DNA of 64,000 bases from Oxalobacteraceae bacterium (GTDB lineage: Bacteria > Pseudomonadota > Gammaproteobacteria > Burkholderiales > Burkholderiaceae_D), in NCBI GenBank assembly GCA_013284265.1, contig JABTBR010000030.1:1-64000 (forward strand), given 5' to 3'. Both the position numbers and the translations under genes were made by a program. The notes beneath the pieces were generated by a model. It was given only the letters and a program-made list of their open reading frames with translations. It was not told the DNA's origin and made no database searches. Below are positions 16,957-25,563 of this stretch, one piece after another (positions within the stretch are counted from its first letter, which is position 1; each line of letters opens with the position of its first letter).

Positions 16957-17466
16957 CTAGTTCGGCGCACTCAGGAAGTCGCGCTTCCCGACTTTCACGC
17001 CCTGGTTGCGCAGGATGTCGTACGCGGTGACGAGGTGGAAGTAGAAATTGGGCAGCGCGAACGACAGCAGATAATCGTCGCCCTTGAACTCGGGCTGGTA
17101 GGAGCCGAAGGTCAGCTTCACTTCGCGGGTTTCACTGTTTTCAAACTGCGCCGCGTCCACGCTTTCGATGTAGGCGATGGTGCTGGCGATGCGCTCATGC
17201 AGTTGCTGGAAGCTCGCCTCGTTATCTTCGAAGCGCGGCGAGGCTACGCCGCTCAGTCGCTCCACCGACAGCTTGGACGTATCGCTGGCACGCTGCACCT
17301 GCGCCGTCAGCGGCATCATATCGTCGGCCAGGCGTGCGCCCAGCAGGATATCCGGCACGATGCCGTGCTCTTCGACATGCGCCTGGCCCTTCTCCAGCAA
17401 GGAGGCCAGCACGCGCAGGCCGCGCAAAAACACAGGGACGGTTACTTGATGCATCGACAGGGACAT
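16957..17466 (-). CDS. DUF1993 domain-containing protein
   Basis: A 169-residue cytoplasmic protein that covers the DUF1993 family from end to end. It starts MSLSMHQVTVPVFLRGLRVL and has the helical bundle signature LLGARLADDMMPLTAQVQ. It ends in NFYFHLVTAYDILRNQGVKVGKRDFL. DUF1993 proteins belong to the wider DinB-like helical-bundle group, but no function is established. The ATG at 17466 has AAAGGA in front of it; the frame is open further upstream without a usable start signal. It is convergent with the glycine-zipper gene. Confidence 0.92.
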   Translation of the reverse strand: MSLSMHQVTVPVFLRGLRVLASLLEKGQAHVEEHGIVPDILLGARLADDMMPLTAQVQRASDTSKLSVERLSGVASPRFEDNEASFQQLHERIASTIAYIESVDAAQFENSETREVKLTFGSYQPEFKGDDYLLSFALPNFYFHLVTAYDILRNQGVKVGKRDFLSAPN

Positions 17467-17635
17467 CGTGGATCCTTTGTAGTGAAAACGGCAGTATGCG
17501 GCGGCGGGAATGCGGCCGCGCTGGCAGCATAGCACCGCCGCGTCGCCTACGTAATTGCAAGCTCACGCCGTAAGTTTATTACCGTTATCGGTAGATGCTG
17601 CCAGCATTATTTTATTTACAACCAAGGGGCCTGCC

Positions 17636-18130
17636 ATGACCTGCGAAGTTGCCGTAATGAGTAAATACGCCATCGTCATTGCGGCGGATAGTGCGGTCAC
17701 CACGACCGACAACAATGGTCTAGAGCGCTACTCCACCGGTGGCAACAAGATTTTTCAGCTGTCAAACGAACAGCAGGTGGGCGCAATGATCTTTGGCAGC
17801 GCGATGCTGGATGGAGTCCCTTCGGAAATTATCATCAAGCCCTATCGCGCTACAGCCGCAGACACCAGTTACGCAACGCTTGCAAAATACTGCGCAGGAT
17901 TCTTTACATTTGTGAACAATGCTGCGCATTTATTTCCCACCGAGGACCTCGACAAAAATTATCGGCAACGTACGGTTGCTGCGGCACGCAGACTTATAAC
18001 TATCGGTATCCAAGCAGACGGCACAATTGGTGACGCAAGCAAGCCTGACCAGGACCGAAGATTCGCGTGGCAGCAATGGCCCATAGTAGTCGAAATAAGG
18101 ACAATGAAATTATTCCAATATTTAAGATAG
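17636..18130 (+). pseudogene. Truncated proteasome-like (Ntn-hydrolase) gene at island edge
   Basis: The 164-residue product starts MTCEVAVMSKYAIVIAADSA, resembling the strand pattern of HslV/20S proteasome-type Ntn hydrolases. TGGNKIFQL and VGAMIFGSAMLDGVP follow, as in a family of stand-alone bacterial proteasome-like proteins. Such proteins are usually much longer. Here the domain stops after about 145 residues and ends in an unrelated tail (EIRTMKLFQYLR), exactly where the DNA becomes AT-rich. I infer that the 3' part was lost when the island came in. AAGGGG precedes the ATG, so the fragment could still be translated. It could instead be a short variant, but this is less likely. Confidence 0.55.
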
Positions 18131-18195
18131 AGGATGTAGTCTTGGTTAGTTAGTGACGACAAACGCGAATTGCACTTGCCGTCATCTTCCAATCT

Positions 18196-18492
18196 TTACG
18201 AACTACGTCGGGCTCGCAGGTTAGCACTGGCAATCAGTATGTTGCAAAATTGAACAGCATCACTGTAGCTGCGGATTGAATAAACTCCACGGCCGTATCT
18301 TCCCCGACTTCCTTCCTCCTCCTCCCATTGATGAACTTGAACATATCCGGAAGAGCCATTCGCCCAAACCTCAAATGCAACAGCATTGTAATTGTCAAGA
18401 TAAACTTGAAATTTTGTCTCGCCGTCCGTTAGGGTGTAATTCTGTTCCTTGGCCACCTCTTTAATCAGAGATACAACTTCCTGCATATCCAA
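18196..18492 (-). CDS. Hypothetical small acidic protein in the defence island
   Basis: A product of 96-98 residues that I do not recognise. The N-terminus is helical (VVSLIKEVAKEQNYTL). The middle is beta-rich with aromatic residues (FQVYLDNYNAVAFEVWANGSSGYVQV), then EEEEGSRGRYGRG and a helical end. No signal or membrane segment is present. A TTG start (18492) sits 6 bases after AGGGA; an ATG two codons later is an alternative. Base composition is AT-rich like the island. It lies on the opposite strand to hamAB. Confidence 0.6.
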   Translation of the reverse strand: MDMQEVVSLIKEVAKEQNYTLTDGETKFQVYLDNYNAVAFEVWANGSSGYVQVHQWEEEEGSRGRYGRGVYSIRSYSDAVQFCNILIASANLRARRSS

Positions 18493-18600
18493 AATATTTC
18501 CCTTTTTCTATTTAATAAAGAATTTGTGGAGCCACCTGCTTTAAAAGAACGTATGGAGGTCTTCAGAATCCATCTTCCAGTACGCTACAGCCCCATTCCA

Positions 18601-19035
18601 TTATGAAACACCACTATCGTCAAAAATTATGGAAACAGGATACTTCGCTTCCCATTCCTTTGAATCGGTTGGCCCCCATGTAACTAAAACTACAGCCTTC
18701 CAGCCGAACATGCTCTCAATGTCAGCGATTGAATATTGAGTCCCCCACATATCTAGGAAAACATCGATATTTCGATGGTTCTTGAGCTGCGACTGGGCGC
18801 AAAGTCCAATTGTTGTTCCATCTGAAAAAGTAATTTTACGTTCTTTCAGGAGGAGCTTTGCATGTTCCGGCAGCAATACTTTAGTAAGCATGCTGTGCTT
18901 GAAGTTGCCAATTGTGGGGACAACAATCATAGCGGCCTTATGCTTCCCCAACAATTCTAGTGCCTTTATAAGTCCCGCTTCAGCACCACTTTGATTATCA
19001 CCTGTAGATTTAACTAGATATCGTTCTTGAATCAT
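18601..19035 (-). CDS. Hypothetical protein in the defence island
   Basis: A 144-residue cytoplasmic protein that I do not recognise. It has alternating strands and helices, as in a Rossmann-like fold (KAAMIVVPTIG, FSDGTTIGLCAQ, NIDVFLDMWG, KAVVLVTWGPTD), suggesting a small single-domain alpha/beta protein. The first strand lacks a P-loop. Two ATG codons (19047 and 19035) are close together; a G8 run sits just before the second, which I prefer. Composition matches the island. The product could be an accessory protein or a remnant of another system, which cannot be decided from sequence. Confidence 0.6.
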   Translation of the reverse strand: MIQERYLVKSTGDNQSGAEAGLIKALELLGKHKAAMIVVPTIGNFKHSMLTKVLLPEHAKLLLKERKITFSDGTTIGLCAQSQLKNHRNIDVFLDMWGTQYSIADIESMFGWKAVVLVTWGPTDSKEWEAKYPVSIIFDDSGVS

Positions 19036-19112
19036 TACCCCCCCCATAGGTTCAAATTAAATAAATTACCAAACGAGCTTATCAGACCGAGCTATTTACA
19101 TCGCCGGATTAG

Positions 19113-19574
19113 TTACTTTGAGTCAAAAAGACTCATTTTTCGGCTCTCTGCACGTGTGCGCAAAAGTGACTGAACGCCGTCAATCTTGGTTGCCACGCCG
19201 GAGTTCGGGTTGCAGGCAAACTTCATGAACCATTGTTCTTTCGAGTCTGGAGACGGTTCCTGTGGTGGGGTTGGAACGCGAGTGTCTTGCAGCCCTACTA
19301 AATCGTCTTTGTAGATTTCGCGCTGCTTGATGTAGTAGGTCTTCTGCGCGCAATCAAAAACCATCAGCTACTGGGCGTAGATGTAAGGTGCCTCTCGAGT
19401 CTGACGGGGGCTCTCGATAGCCCAAACCTTTGCGGTATGGCCGTCTGTGACCAAGCTCTCTTTGTCAACCAACAGGAACCCGAAGCTGCCAATGCTCAGT
19501 GCTTACCATTCTGATGCCTGAGCTACGGAAGTAATGGTTGCAAGGACAGCCAGGGCGACAAGGGTACGTTTCAT
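19113..19574 (-). pseudogene. Surface-adhesin E-like protein, broken by two stop codons
   Basis: The frame opens with a signal peptide (MKRTLVALAVLATITSVAQA) followed by SEW, then TAA at codon 24. The same frame continues with LLVDKESLVTDGHTAKVWAI up to TAG at codon 69. After that it runs on with LMVFDCAQKTYYIKQREIYKDD and ends LFDSK. The pattern (Trp start, strand pair, Cys near YYIKQR, second Cys in KFACNPN) fits the small secreted surface-adhesin E family. Because all parts stay in one frame, only nonsense changes broke it. Expression of a full protein is not expected. Confidence 0.72.
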
Positions 19575-19812
19575 ACATCCAGCCTTAAAAATTGGCAACA
19601 TGCAGATTATACATATTAGTTTCCATTAAGCACCAAATTTAGTGATTTAAGGAAAGGCTTGCGCGCTCAATGGATTCAATCCTTAACGACATCGAGCTCT
19701 GGCAAGCCCTCCACAAGCACTCAGTTGCTGTGTCCGTGCCGTCCAACGGGATACTATCTTTTTGCAATTAACACAAAATTTTCCGCTCTGGTAACTACAC
19801 TTGTAAAATGGC
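19575..19812. other. Intergenic space before hamA
   Basis: 238 bases of mixed composition with no gene that I can support. An extended -10-like TGTAAAAT ends at 19809, four bases before the first hamA ATG. It would place the transcript start inside the first codons and favours the later ATG at 19852. Confidence 0.4.
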
Positions 19813-20670
19813 ATGAAACACGTATTCATCGCGCTTCGAGCGCGTCCGACAATGACCGCTCCAGCCTACTTAAAACTTCTTACAAACACGGGCAAGGTTG
19901 TCCAAACCGATGAAGGGCAGTCTGTCCCCATCTGGGAGCTCACGGTCCCGCCCAGTGATGACCCTTGCCTGAAAGACTGGGCCACACAGTTTCGCCAAAA
20001 TTACTGCCCCGACTCTGATATAGATGCTCTTCGGGATGGTACGGGCCTTACCCGTTCCCAGTACCTGTTGGACTTTGCTTTCCCTGATGAGAAAGTCGCA
20101 CCAGGCCCCTCAATCCGTGCAGGCGATTTTGCGGAACTGCTAATTTCCGACTACGTTGAGCACGTTCTTGGCTATTGGGTTCCTCGGGGCAAGTACAGCG
20201 AAAAAGAAAGCCGGAACGAATCAGCAAAAGGCGTAGATATTCTTGGGTTCAAAGTTGCAAGCTTAGGAAAGGCAGACCCAAGTGATGAGCTTTTAACTTA
20301 TGAAGTAAAAGCTCAGCTATCGGAAACCTCATACAACGCAAAGCTCCAGGAAGCAATCGACCACTCACACAAAGATTATTTACGTGCAGCCATTTCGTTG
20401 AATGCAACCAAGCGTCGATTTATCAAAGGTAAGGACGACAATAAAATTGGTCTGATTGCGCGATTTCAAAATAAAAATGATAGACCATTTCTATATAAAT
20501 CTGGAGCAGCAACAATGCTCTCAACCACCGCGTTTGATGAAAAAAAATTGAAATCTTCTACTGTAGTAAATCACATCAACGAGAAAAATCTACAGCTAAT
20601 TGTTATTAAGGGCTCAGGCCTTATGGCCTTGGCTCATGCTATTTACAAGCGAGCTGCTGATGAAGCCTGA
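19813..20670 (+). CDS. hamA: Hachiman anti-phage system nuclease HamA (DUF1837)
   Basis: A 285-residue (or 272 from the ATG at 19852) effector of the Hachiman system, a DUF1837 protein with a PD-(D/E)xK-type nuclease core. The conserved block runs RAGDFAELLISDYVEHVLGY, then VPRGKYSEKESRNESAKGVD and ILGFK. The catalytic E-x-K is in LTYEVKAQLS (E164 and K166 by the longer numbering), with Asp142 in GVD and Glu108 in DFAE. In studied systems HamA is held by HamB and, once released by damaged DNA, degrades DNA to stop phage spread. hamB overlaps its end by 11 bases, giving translational coupling. DNA is much less GC-rich than the flanks, a sign of transfer. The start is uncertain: neither ATG has a clear ribosome binding site. 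Confidence 0.88.
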   Translation: MKHVFIALRARPTMTAPAYLKLLTNTGKVVQTDEGQSVPIWELTVPPSDDPCLKDWATQFRQNYCPDSDIDALRDGTGLTRSQYLLDFAFPDEKVAPGPSIRAGDFAELLISDYVEHVLGYWVPRGKYSEKESRNESAKGVDILGFKVASLGKADPSDELLTYEVKAQLSETSYNAKLQEAIDHSHKDYLRAAISLNATKRRFIKGKDDNKIGLIARFQNKNDRPFLYKSGAATMLSTTAFDEKKLKSSTVVNHINEKNLQLIVIKGSGLMALAHAIYKRAADEA

Positions 20671-23600
20671 GTATCGAAGCAAAAATATTCTAAAGATTAC
20701 CCGTTCAAAGGGAAAGATGTATGAGTTTGGGATTGATGAATCTCACCATATCGCTATCCCGGAAGGAGTCGAACCGGCTTCACTGTTTTTGCTAACCGTC
20801 GGCATTCTTGGCGATTATGCGGCTGAGATAGCGAATGCTCCTGACGCTGAGATTTTTCCGGGCGAGGAACTCCAGTTTGCCGCCAAGTTCTTTGATGCCT
20901 ATCTCGCTTCAAAGTTTGATGACGCCCCAACACAGGATGTTCTTTTACTGGCATCCGCTGCTTACTATCTTGCTGAGCGTCCCGGCAGCAGCTTTGTTCT
21001 TGCAAAGAGACTGGTCAGTACTGCGGACGACGATATCGTTGAAAATTTTCTGCGTTGGTTGTTGAATGCGAAGTGGACCGAGCCGCTAACAGGCTCGGGG
21101 GCATTTTCTGAGAAAATTTACTCCCTCTCTGTCGAGATTTCGAATCATTTTATTTTAGGGTTCCCAGGGGCTAGTGCTTTGCACGATTCGTTTTCCACTT
21201 TGCGGAAGACAGTGTATCAATGGGGAACAGCGAGGAATTTGCTTTTCACTGATTTGGTGGTGGCCGTGGCTGCAATGCGCGTGGAGGCTTCGTCCTGGGA
21301 GTTGCTGCCTCGTTACACCGGATTGCCTGCCTCACTGTGGGCCACTGCGTTGCAGCACCCCCACTTCCCGAAGGAGCTTTGGCCATCTCAGGTTTTGTTA
21401 GGCATGAATGGCATCTACAACGGTGTCTCAGGTTTGGTGCAAATGCCTACCAGTGCGGGCAAAACACGTTCGCTCGAAATCATTTTGCGAAGTGCCTTTC
21501 TGTCCGGCCGTGCGAAGCTTGCGATTGTTGTCGTACCCTTCAGGGCCCTATGTCATGAGGTCGGCGGTTCACTGCGCGAATCGTTTGCATCTGATGATGT
21601 AAAAGTCGACGAACTTAGTGACGCTCTGCAAATGGACTTTGTGGCGGAGATAGCTGAAATCTTCGGGGGGGAGGCACCTTCTACAAAATACATTCTAGTC
21701 CTTACTCCGGAAAAATTACTGTATGTACTAAGGCAGCAGCCCACTCTGTCCCAGCAAATTGGTCTCGTTGCCTACGACGAAGGCCATCAATTTGATACTG
21801 GCTCTCGCGGTATCGTGTATGAATTATTGCTGACAGAACTGAAGGCTATACTTCCGCAAAATGTCCAGACTATTCTTATCTCTGCCGTAATTAAAAATGC
21901 TACCCCTGTAGCGAATTGGCTGATTGGAGAGGGTGCAGTTGTAGTTGATGGAACTACGCTTTTCCCCACAGCACGGTCCATCGCGTTCGCGTCGTGGCTG
22001 GAAACCGCTGGCCAACTTCGATTCTTTGATGAAAGGCCTGTGCGCCGAGACAAGTATGACTATTTCGTGCCTAGGGTAATTGAACAGCAGGATTTGTTTA
22101 AAAAGCCAAGGGAAAAGCAACGAAAGTTTCCTGAAAAAGGAAAAGAGGCTGCTAAGGATGTTTCACTGTACTTGGGAATCTCACTGGTACCTCAAGGTGC
22201 TGTTGCCGTCTTTTGCGGAAAAAAGGATACTGCGGAGGGAATGGCCAAGCGAATAGTTGAGGTTTACGCACGGCAGTATTTGAAGGCCGCCCCAAATAAT
22301 TTTTCTGACCGAGGTGAAATCAAGGCCATGACGGCGTTGCTTGGCAAACATTTTGGTGAAGTGTCCTACCTTTTTAAGGCCGCAGAGTTGGGTTGCTTTG
22401 TTCATCATGGCAATACCCCACATGGTATTCGGTTAGCAGTTGAATACGGCATGCAAAAGAGTTTGCTGAAATTCGTTATTTGTACCTCCACCCTTGCACA
22501 GGGAGTCAACCTTCCGATTAGATACTTAATTGTCTCAAGTATTTATCAAGCGGGCGAACAAATCAAAACTCGGGATTTCCTCAACCTTATCGGACGTGCC
22601 GGACGCGCAGGCATGCATACCGAGGGCTTAGTAATTTTTGCGGATTCGTCCGTCATTGATGACACGGTATCCAAGGCGTGGCAATTTGACATGTCAGCCA
22701 ATCTGATGGCCCCGGAAAAGTCTGAGGACACCTCAAGTTCGTTGCTAACCATTGTAGCGCCGATACGCGATGCAACTAAAAAGCTTATTCTTCCAATGCC
22801 TTTTTCGGATTTAACTCAACTGCTTGTTGCAACGGATGAACAAATAGTCCAATGGGCTCATCTGAAGGTGCTCGCGGTTCAAGGATTTACTGCCGAGTGG
22901 CTAATTAAGCAACTAAAGAAAAAACGTCGGCTCCAAAGAGCGCTCGAGAGCTATCTGATGTCAAATCGCGGCTTTGATACACCGGACGAGTTCCAGAGTC
23001 GTGCTGCGTCCTTATCCGAAGCCACATTGGCCTTCTCAATAGCGACGGACGAACAGAAGGAGCAGTTGCAAATATTGTTCCGAACGGTAGCGATTTACGT
23101 TGATGGGTTGGCACCGCGACAGGACAAGCAACACATCTATGCAAAAACGCTGCTGGGCGTTGCCGACGCCCGTTCGGTTGAAGAATGGGTTGAACAGAAT
23201 AGAGAATCCTTGCTCAGCTTCCAGACCAACGAAGAATGGTTGAAGGCGATTTGGCCTCTCTTTCAGGCATTACTAGACAGTATGTTCTTCCATTCTGTTC
23301 TTCCTCCGAATGTTGCCTATTTGCTAGCCCAATTGTGGATTAACTCTGCGCCTTATTCCTCAATTTTTGGCGGTGCCAAGCTGATGGAGGGAACTCGGCC
23401 ATGGGGAGAAGGAACCAGAAAATTGACCGAGCTCGATATTATGGAGTTTTTAGAAAAGCAGTTGTGCTTTGACTGCTCCTTGATTGTATCTGCTGTCTCA
23501 CAATTTCTTTTTGGAAGTAATCTAGTAAGCGAAGAAGCCATTGTCTTGCAATTTTTCCAGAAATCTCTTAAGTATGGCCTTAAAGACCGCTTGTCGATAT

Positions 23601-23782
23601 CTATTTTTGACGCCGGGTTGGCAGATAGGGTGATTGCAACTGACGTAGCGGAGGGGCTACGAAGCGGTGGCTACAGCGAACAATACGTGTCAAATGCTTT
23701 TAAAACGCATCGACCGGTCATTGCAGCATCAATTGCGCAGTATCCAGCCTACTTTAAAAATATCTTGGAAAATATTAGATAA
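20660..23782 (+). CDS. hamB: Hachiman anti-phage system helicase HamB
   Basis: A 1040-residue superfamily-2 DEAD/DEAH-like helicase that pairs with HamA. Walker A is MPTSAGKT at residues 262-269, and motif II is DEGH at 373-376. LTPEKLLYVL precedes motif II. The C-terminal RecA domain holds STLAQGVNLPIRYLI and the arginine-finger motif GRAGRAG near residue 645. A 260-residue N-terminal region and a 350-residue helical C-terminal region flank the motor, as in known HamB proteins. HamB senses DNA ends or damage and restrains HamA in the known complex. The start ATG (20660) lies inside the end of hamA. All helicase motifs are intact, so the system looks functional. Confidence 0.9.
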   Translation: MKPEYRSKNILKITRSKGKMYEFGIDESHHIAIPEGVEPASLFLLTVGILGDYAAEIANAPDAEIFPGEELQFAAKFFDAYLASKFDDAPTQDVLLLASAAYYLAERPGSSFVLAKRLVSTADDDIVENFLRWLLNAKWTEPLTGSGAFSEKIYSLSVEISNHFILGFPGASALHDSFSTLRKTVYQWGTARNLLFTDLVVAVAAMRVEASSWELLPRYTGLPASLWATALQHPHFPKELWPSQVLLGMNGIYNGVSGLVQMPTSAGKTRSLEIILRSAFLSGRAKLAIVVVPFRALCHEVGGSLRESFASDDVKVDELSDALQMDFVAEIAEIFGGEAPSTKYILVLTPEKLLYVLRQQPTLSQQIGLVAYDEGHQFDTGSRGIVYELLLTELKAILPQNVQTILISAVIKNATPVANWLIGEGAVVVDGTTLFPTARSIAFASWLETAGQLRFFDERPVRRDKYDYFVPRVIEQQDLFKKPREKQRKFPEKGKEAAKDVSLYLGISLVPQGAVAVFCGKKDTAEGMAKRIVEVYARQYLKAAPNNFSDRGEIKAMTALLGKHFGEVSYLFKAAELGCFVHHGNTPHGIRLAVEYGMQKSLLKFVICTSTLAQGVNLPIRYLIVSSIYQAGEQIKTRDFLNLIGRAGRAGMHTEGLVIFADSSVIDDTVSKAWQFDMSANLMAPEKSEDTSSSLLTIVAPIRDATKKLILPMPFSDLTQLLVATDEQIVQWAHLKVLAVQGFTAEWLIKQLKKKRRLQRALESYLMSNRGFDTPDEFQSRAASLSEATLAFSIATDEQKEQLQILFRTVAIYVDGLAPRQDKQHIYAKTLLGVADARSVEEWVEQNRESLLSFQTNEEWLKAIWPLFQALLDSMFFHSVLPPNVAYLLAQLWINSAPYSSIFGGAKLMEGTRPWGEGTRKLTELDIMEFLEKQLCFDCSLIVSAVSQFLFGSNLVSEEAIVLQFFQKSLKYGLKDRLSISIFDAGLADRVIATDVAEGLRSGGYSEQYVSNAFKTHRPVIAASIAQYPAYFKNILENIR

Positions 23783-23851
23783 GAATTCGGAATTGCTATA
23801 GTTCGGACGGGCTTGCTATGCTAAATTATCGTTTCATTTCTGGGAGAACAT

Positions 23852-23941
23852 ATGTTGTCATATTCTGAATGACAGGCACAAATTGCTAAGCTTCAAAAAC
23901 AAGCCGATGCGGCACGTACATCCGAGCTGGCTGCACTCTAA
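23852..23941 (+). pseudogene. H-NS family DNA-binding protein, N-terminal fragment
   Basis: After GGGAGA and ATG the frame reads MLSYSE, a TGA stop, then QAQIAKLQKQADAARTSELA and a TAA stop at codon 30. This is the typical coiled-coil start of betaproteobacterial H-NS/HvrA-like proteins (LLAQIAKLQKQA). The C-terminal DNA-binding part is not found downstream. It is a dead remnant at the right side of the island. Confidence 0.65.
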
Positions 23942-24251
23942 CGTTTTCGAGGAGGTGCAGGCCTCATACGTAGCAGCACTGCGAGAATTTGGGCAGTCAA
24001 TTCTCCGCGCGGCCAACGTGCCGACACCTGCAGATTTTGATGCACGAGTGACGAATTCGACAGCTAGATGCGTTCTGCGATGACTGGGTTCCGAAGGTCT
24101 ATAATTTGCACCACCATCCAATGAAACGCGTTATTGCCTCGCTTCCAATCGTCCGCTCAGCCAACTTGAGACGGGATCGAAAAATAAAACCCGGAAGAAG
24201 TATCAAGAATGCAAGCAGCGCTGGAAAGGCGACATTCATGCAAGACGAACG
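23942..24251. other. Decayed sequence at right island edge
   Basis: Some 310 bases with only short broken reading frames. One (to 24083, plus strand) reads FEEVQASYVAALREFGQS and then runs out. No start signal fits, and no complete gene, tRNA or attachment repeat is recognised. It is probably residue of earlier insertions. Confidence 0.45.
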
Positions 24252-24452
24252 TCAGCGCGGGATACCAGCCTTGGGGACAAATTTCACTTCAACGCGAGTA
24301 CCATCTTCGCGCCGAATGAAAAAAGGTTCCGCATCGGCACTTTGCGCGCCGGCGCTGCTACCTTGCCTATTCGCCAAAAACAGGCGCAACTGCGCCCTCG
24401 AACCAGACTCGGCAAGAATTTCAGTGGCAAGTTTGCTTTTTAGCGCTCTCAT
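24252..24452 (-). CDS. Possible small hypothetical protein
   Basis: A 66-residue ORF with a charged N-terminus (MRALKSKLATEIL). The end is beta-rich (PFFIRREDGTRVEVKFVPKAG). GAAG lies only 3 bases before the ATG, which is weak. It lies downstream of astE on the same strand, so it might be transcribed with the arginine operon. I do not recognise a family; it may also be a fragment of a longer lost gene. Confidence 0.3.
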   Translation of the reverse strand: MRALKSKLATEILAESGSRAQLRLFLANRQGSSAGAQSADAEPFFIRREDGTRVEVKFVPKAGIPR

Positions 24453-24502
24453 TACTTCAATATGGCACAAAAAAAGCCAAGCGCAATGGATGGAGCGCAA
24501 AG

Positions 24503-25558
24503 TCAGCTGCTGCGCACCACCATCAACCCAGCCCGCAGGCCAACGCGCACGTCGGGGTTGGGGAAAACCACCAGCTCTTCAGGATGTTTGACGGTATAGA
24601 CAGTGTCGCCGTCACGGGCGATTTCGTCGCCCTGCTTCATTGCCGTGAAATTCTGCGTGTTGCGGTCGAAAGCCATGCGGAAGTCGTCGCTGAGCTTGAT
24701 GATTTCCTGCGCGAACTTGAACACTTGGGCTTCGATGGTCGGCGCACCGGAAGGCGCACCGCGCAGCAGACGGTTCAAGGCCTGTGACACATCGGCAAAC
24801 TGGCTCAGATCGTTCTGGCCCAGCGTGCCGACGCGTCCCAGTTCCACCGTACTGCCGGCGGCCGCGTGATGCTCGGCGGAGTAATAGCTGTAGGTGCCTG
24901 CCGATTGCGGGTTCATGATGATGGCGCCAATGCCTGCCTCGCCCAGCCAGCCGATCAGGGCTGCCTTGGCGTCGTCGGCGATCAGGTCAGGCACGATCGC
25001 GAACGTCGGGTAGACCGACGGCCGGATCGCGGTGTGCAGGTCCAGGTGCCAGCGCACCGGACCCGCACCGTCAAAGAACGCGGAGGTAACGGCGATCAGC
25101 TCATCGGCGCGCACCGCTTCCACGGCGCTGGCCAGCGAACCGCGCTGAGGACGAAACATGCGGTTCAGGTCAGCGTCGATGAAGCGCTTGCCGGCCCGGA
25201 TCGCAGCGATATTCCCCACACAGATCAACAGATCCACAGCCAGCGCGCTGGCCTGCTGCGACAAGGCGTCGAGCAGATGCGCCAGCACTTCAATCGGGCC
25301 AGTCTCGTCGCCATGCACGCCGACCGAGACAACCACGCTGGCGCGCTGCTCAGCGCCAGCATCGGCCTGCGCCTTGATTTGCAGGATGCCGTCGGCCGGC
25401 AGGGTGACGGCAAAACCGGCCGCCGCAAATTTCGCGGCGACGGCGCTGAAATCCGCCTCTGCCAGAGCCCTGACGGCCTCCGACAGCGGCGCGCCATTGG
25501 CGGGCAACTTGGTGGACAAGTTGGCCGATTGAGCTGGGTGTGCTTCCATTTTCTCCAT
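24503..25558 (-). CDS. astE: Succinylglutamate desuccinylase
   Basis: A 351-residue zinc enzyme that splits N-succinylglutamate to succinate and glutamate, the last step of the arginine succinyltransferase pathway. Zinc ligands are in VGVHGDETGP (HxxE) and in HLDLHTAIRPS (third His), as in the AstE/AspA-type M14-like fold. DADLNRMFRP is the conserved arginine loop. The catalytic Glu is expected in GSTVELGRVG. The ATG at 25558 lies 5 bases after the glutamate dehydrogenase stop codon; an ATG three codons later has a nearer GGAGA and may be the true start. It is the last gene of the ast operon. Confidence 0.93.
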   Translation of the reverse strand: MEKMEAHPAQSANLSTKLPANGAPLSEAVRALAEADFSAVAAKFAAAGFAVTLPADGILQIKAQADAGAEQRASVVVSVGVHGDETGPIEVLAHLLDALSQQASALAVDLLICVGNIAAIRAGKRFIDADLNRMFRPQRGSLASAVEAVRADELIAVTSAFFDGAGPVRWHLDLHTAIRPSVYPTFAIVPDLIADDAKAALIGWLGEAGIGAIIMNPQSAGTYSYYSAEHHAAAGSTVELGRVGTLGQNDLSQFADVSQALNRLLRGAPSGAPTIEAQVFKFAQEIIKLSDDFRMAFDRNTQNFTAMKQGDEIARDGDTVYTVKHPEELVVFPNPDVRVGLRAGLMVVRSS

Positions 25559-25563
25559 TCGTC

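Noticed and set aside
23883..24083. A 66-codon plus-strand frame as a real gene
   Set aside because: Its start lies inside the H-NS remnant, no ribosome binding site is seen and no family fits; it is more likely debris.
17580..24500. tRNA, integrase or attachment-site repeats bounding the island
   Set aside because: I looked at both edges and saw no tRNA-like cloverleaf, recombinase gene or convincing direct repeat.
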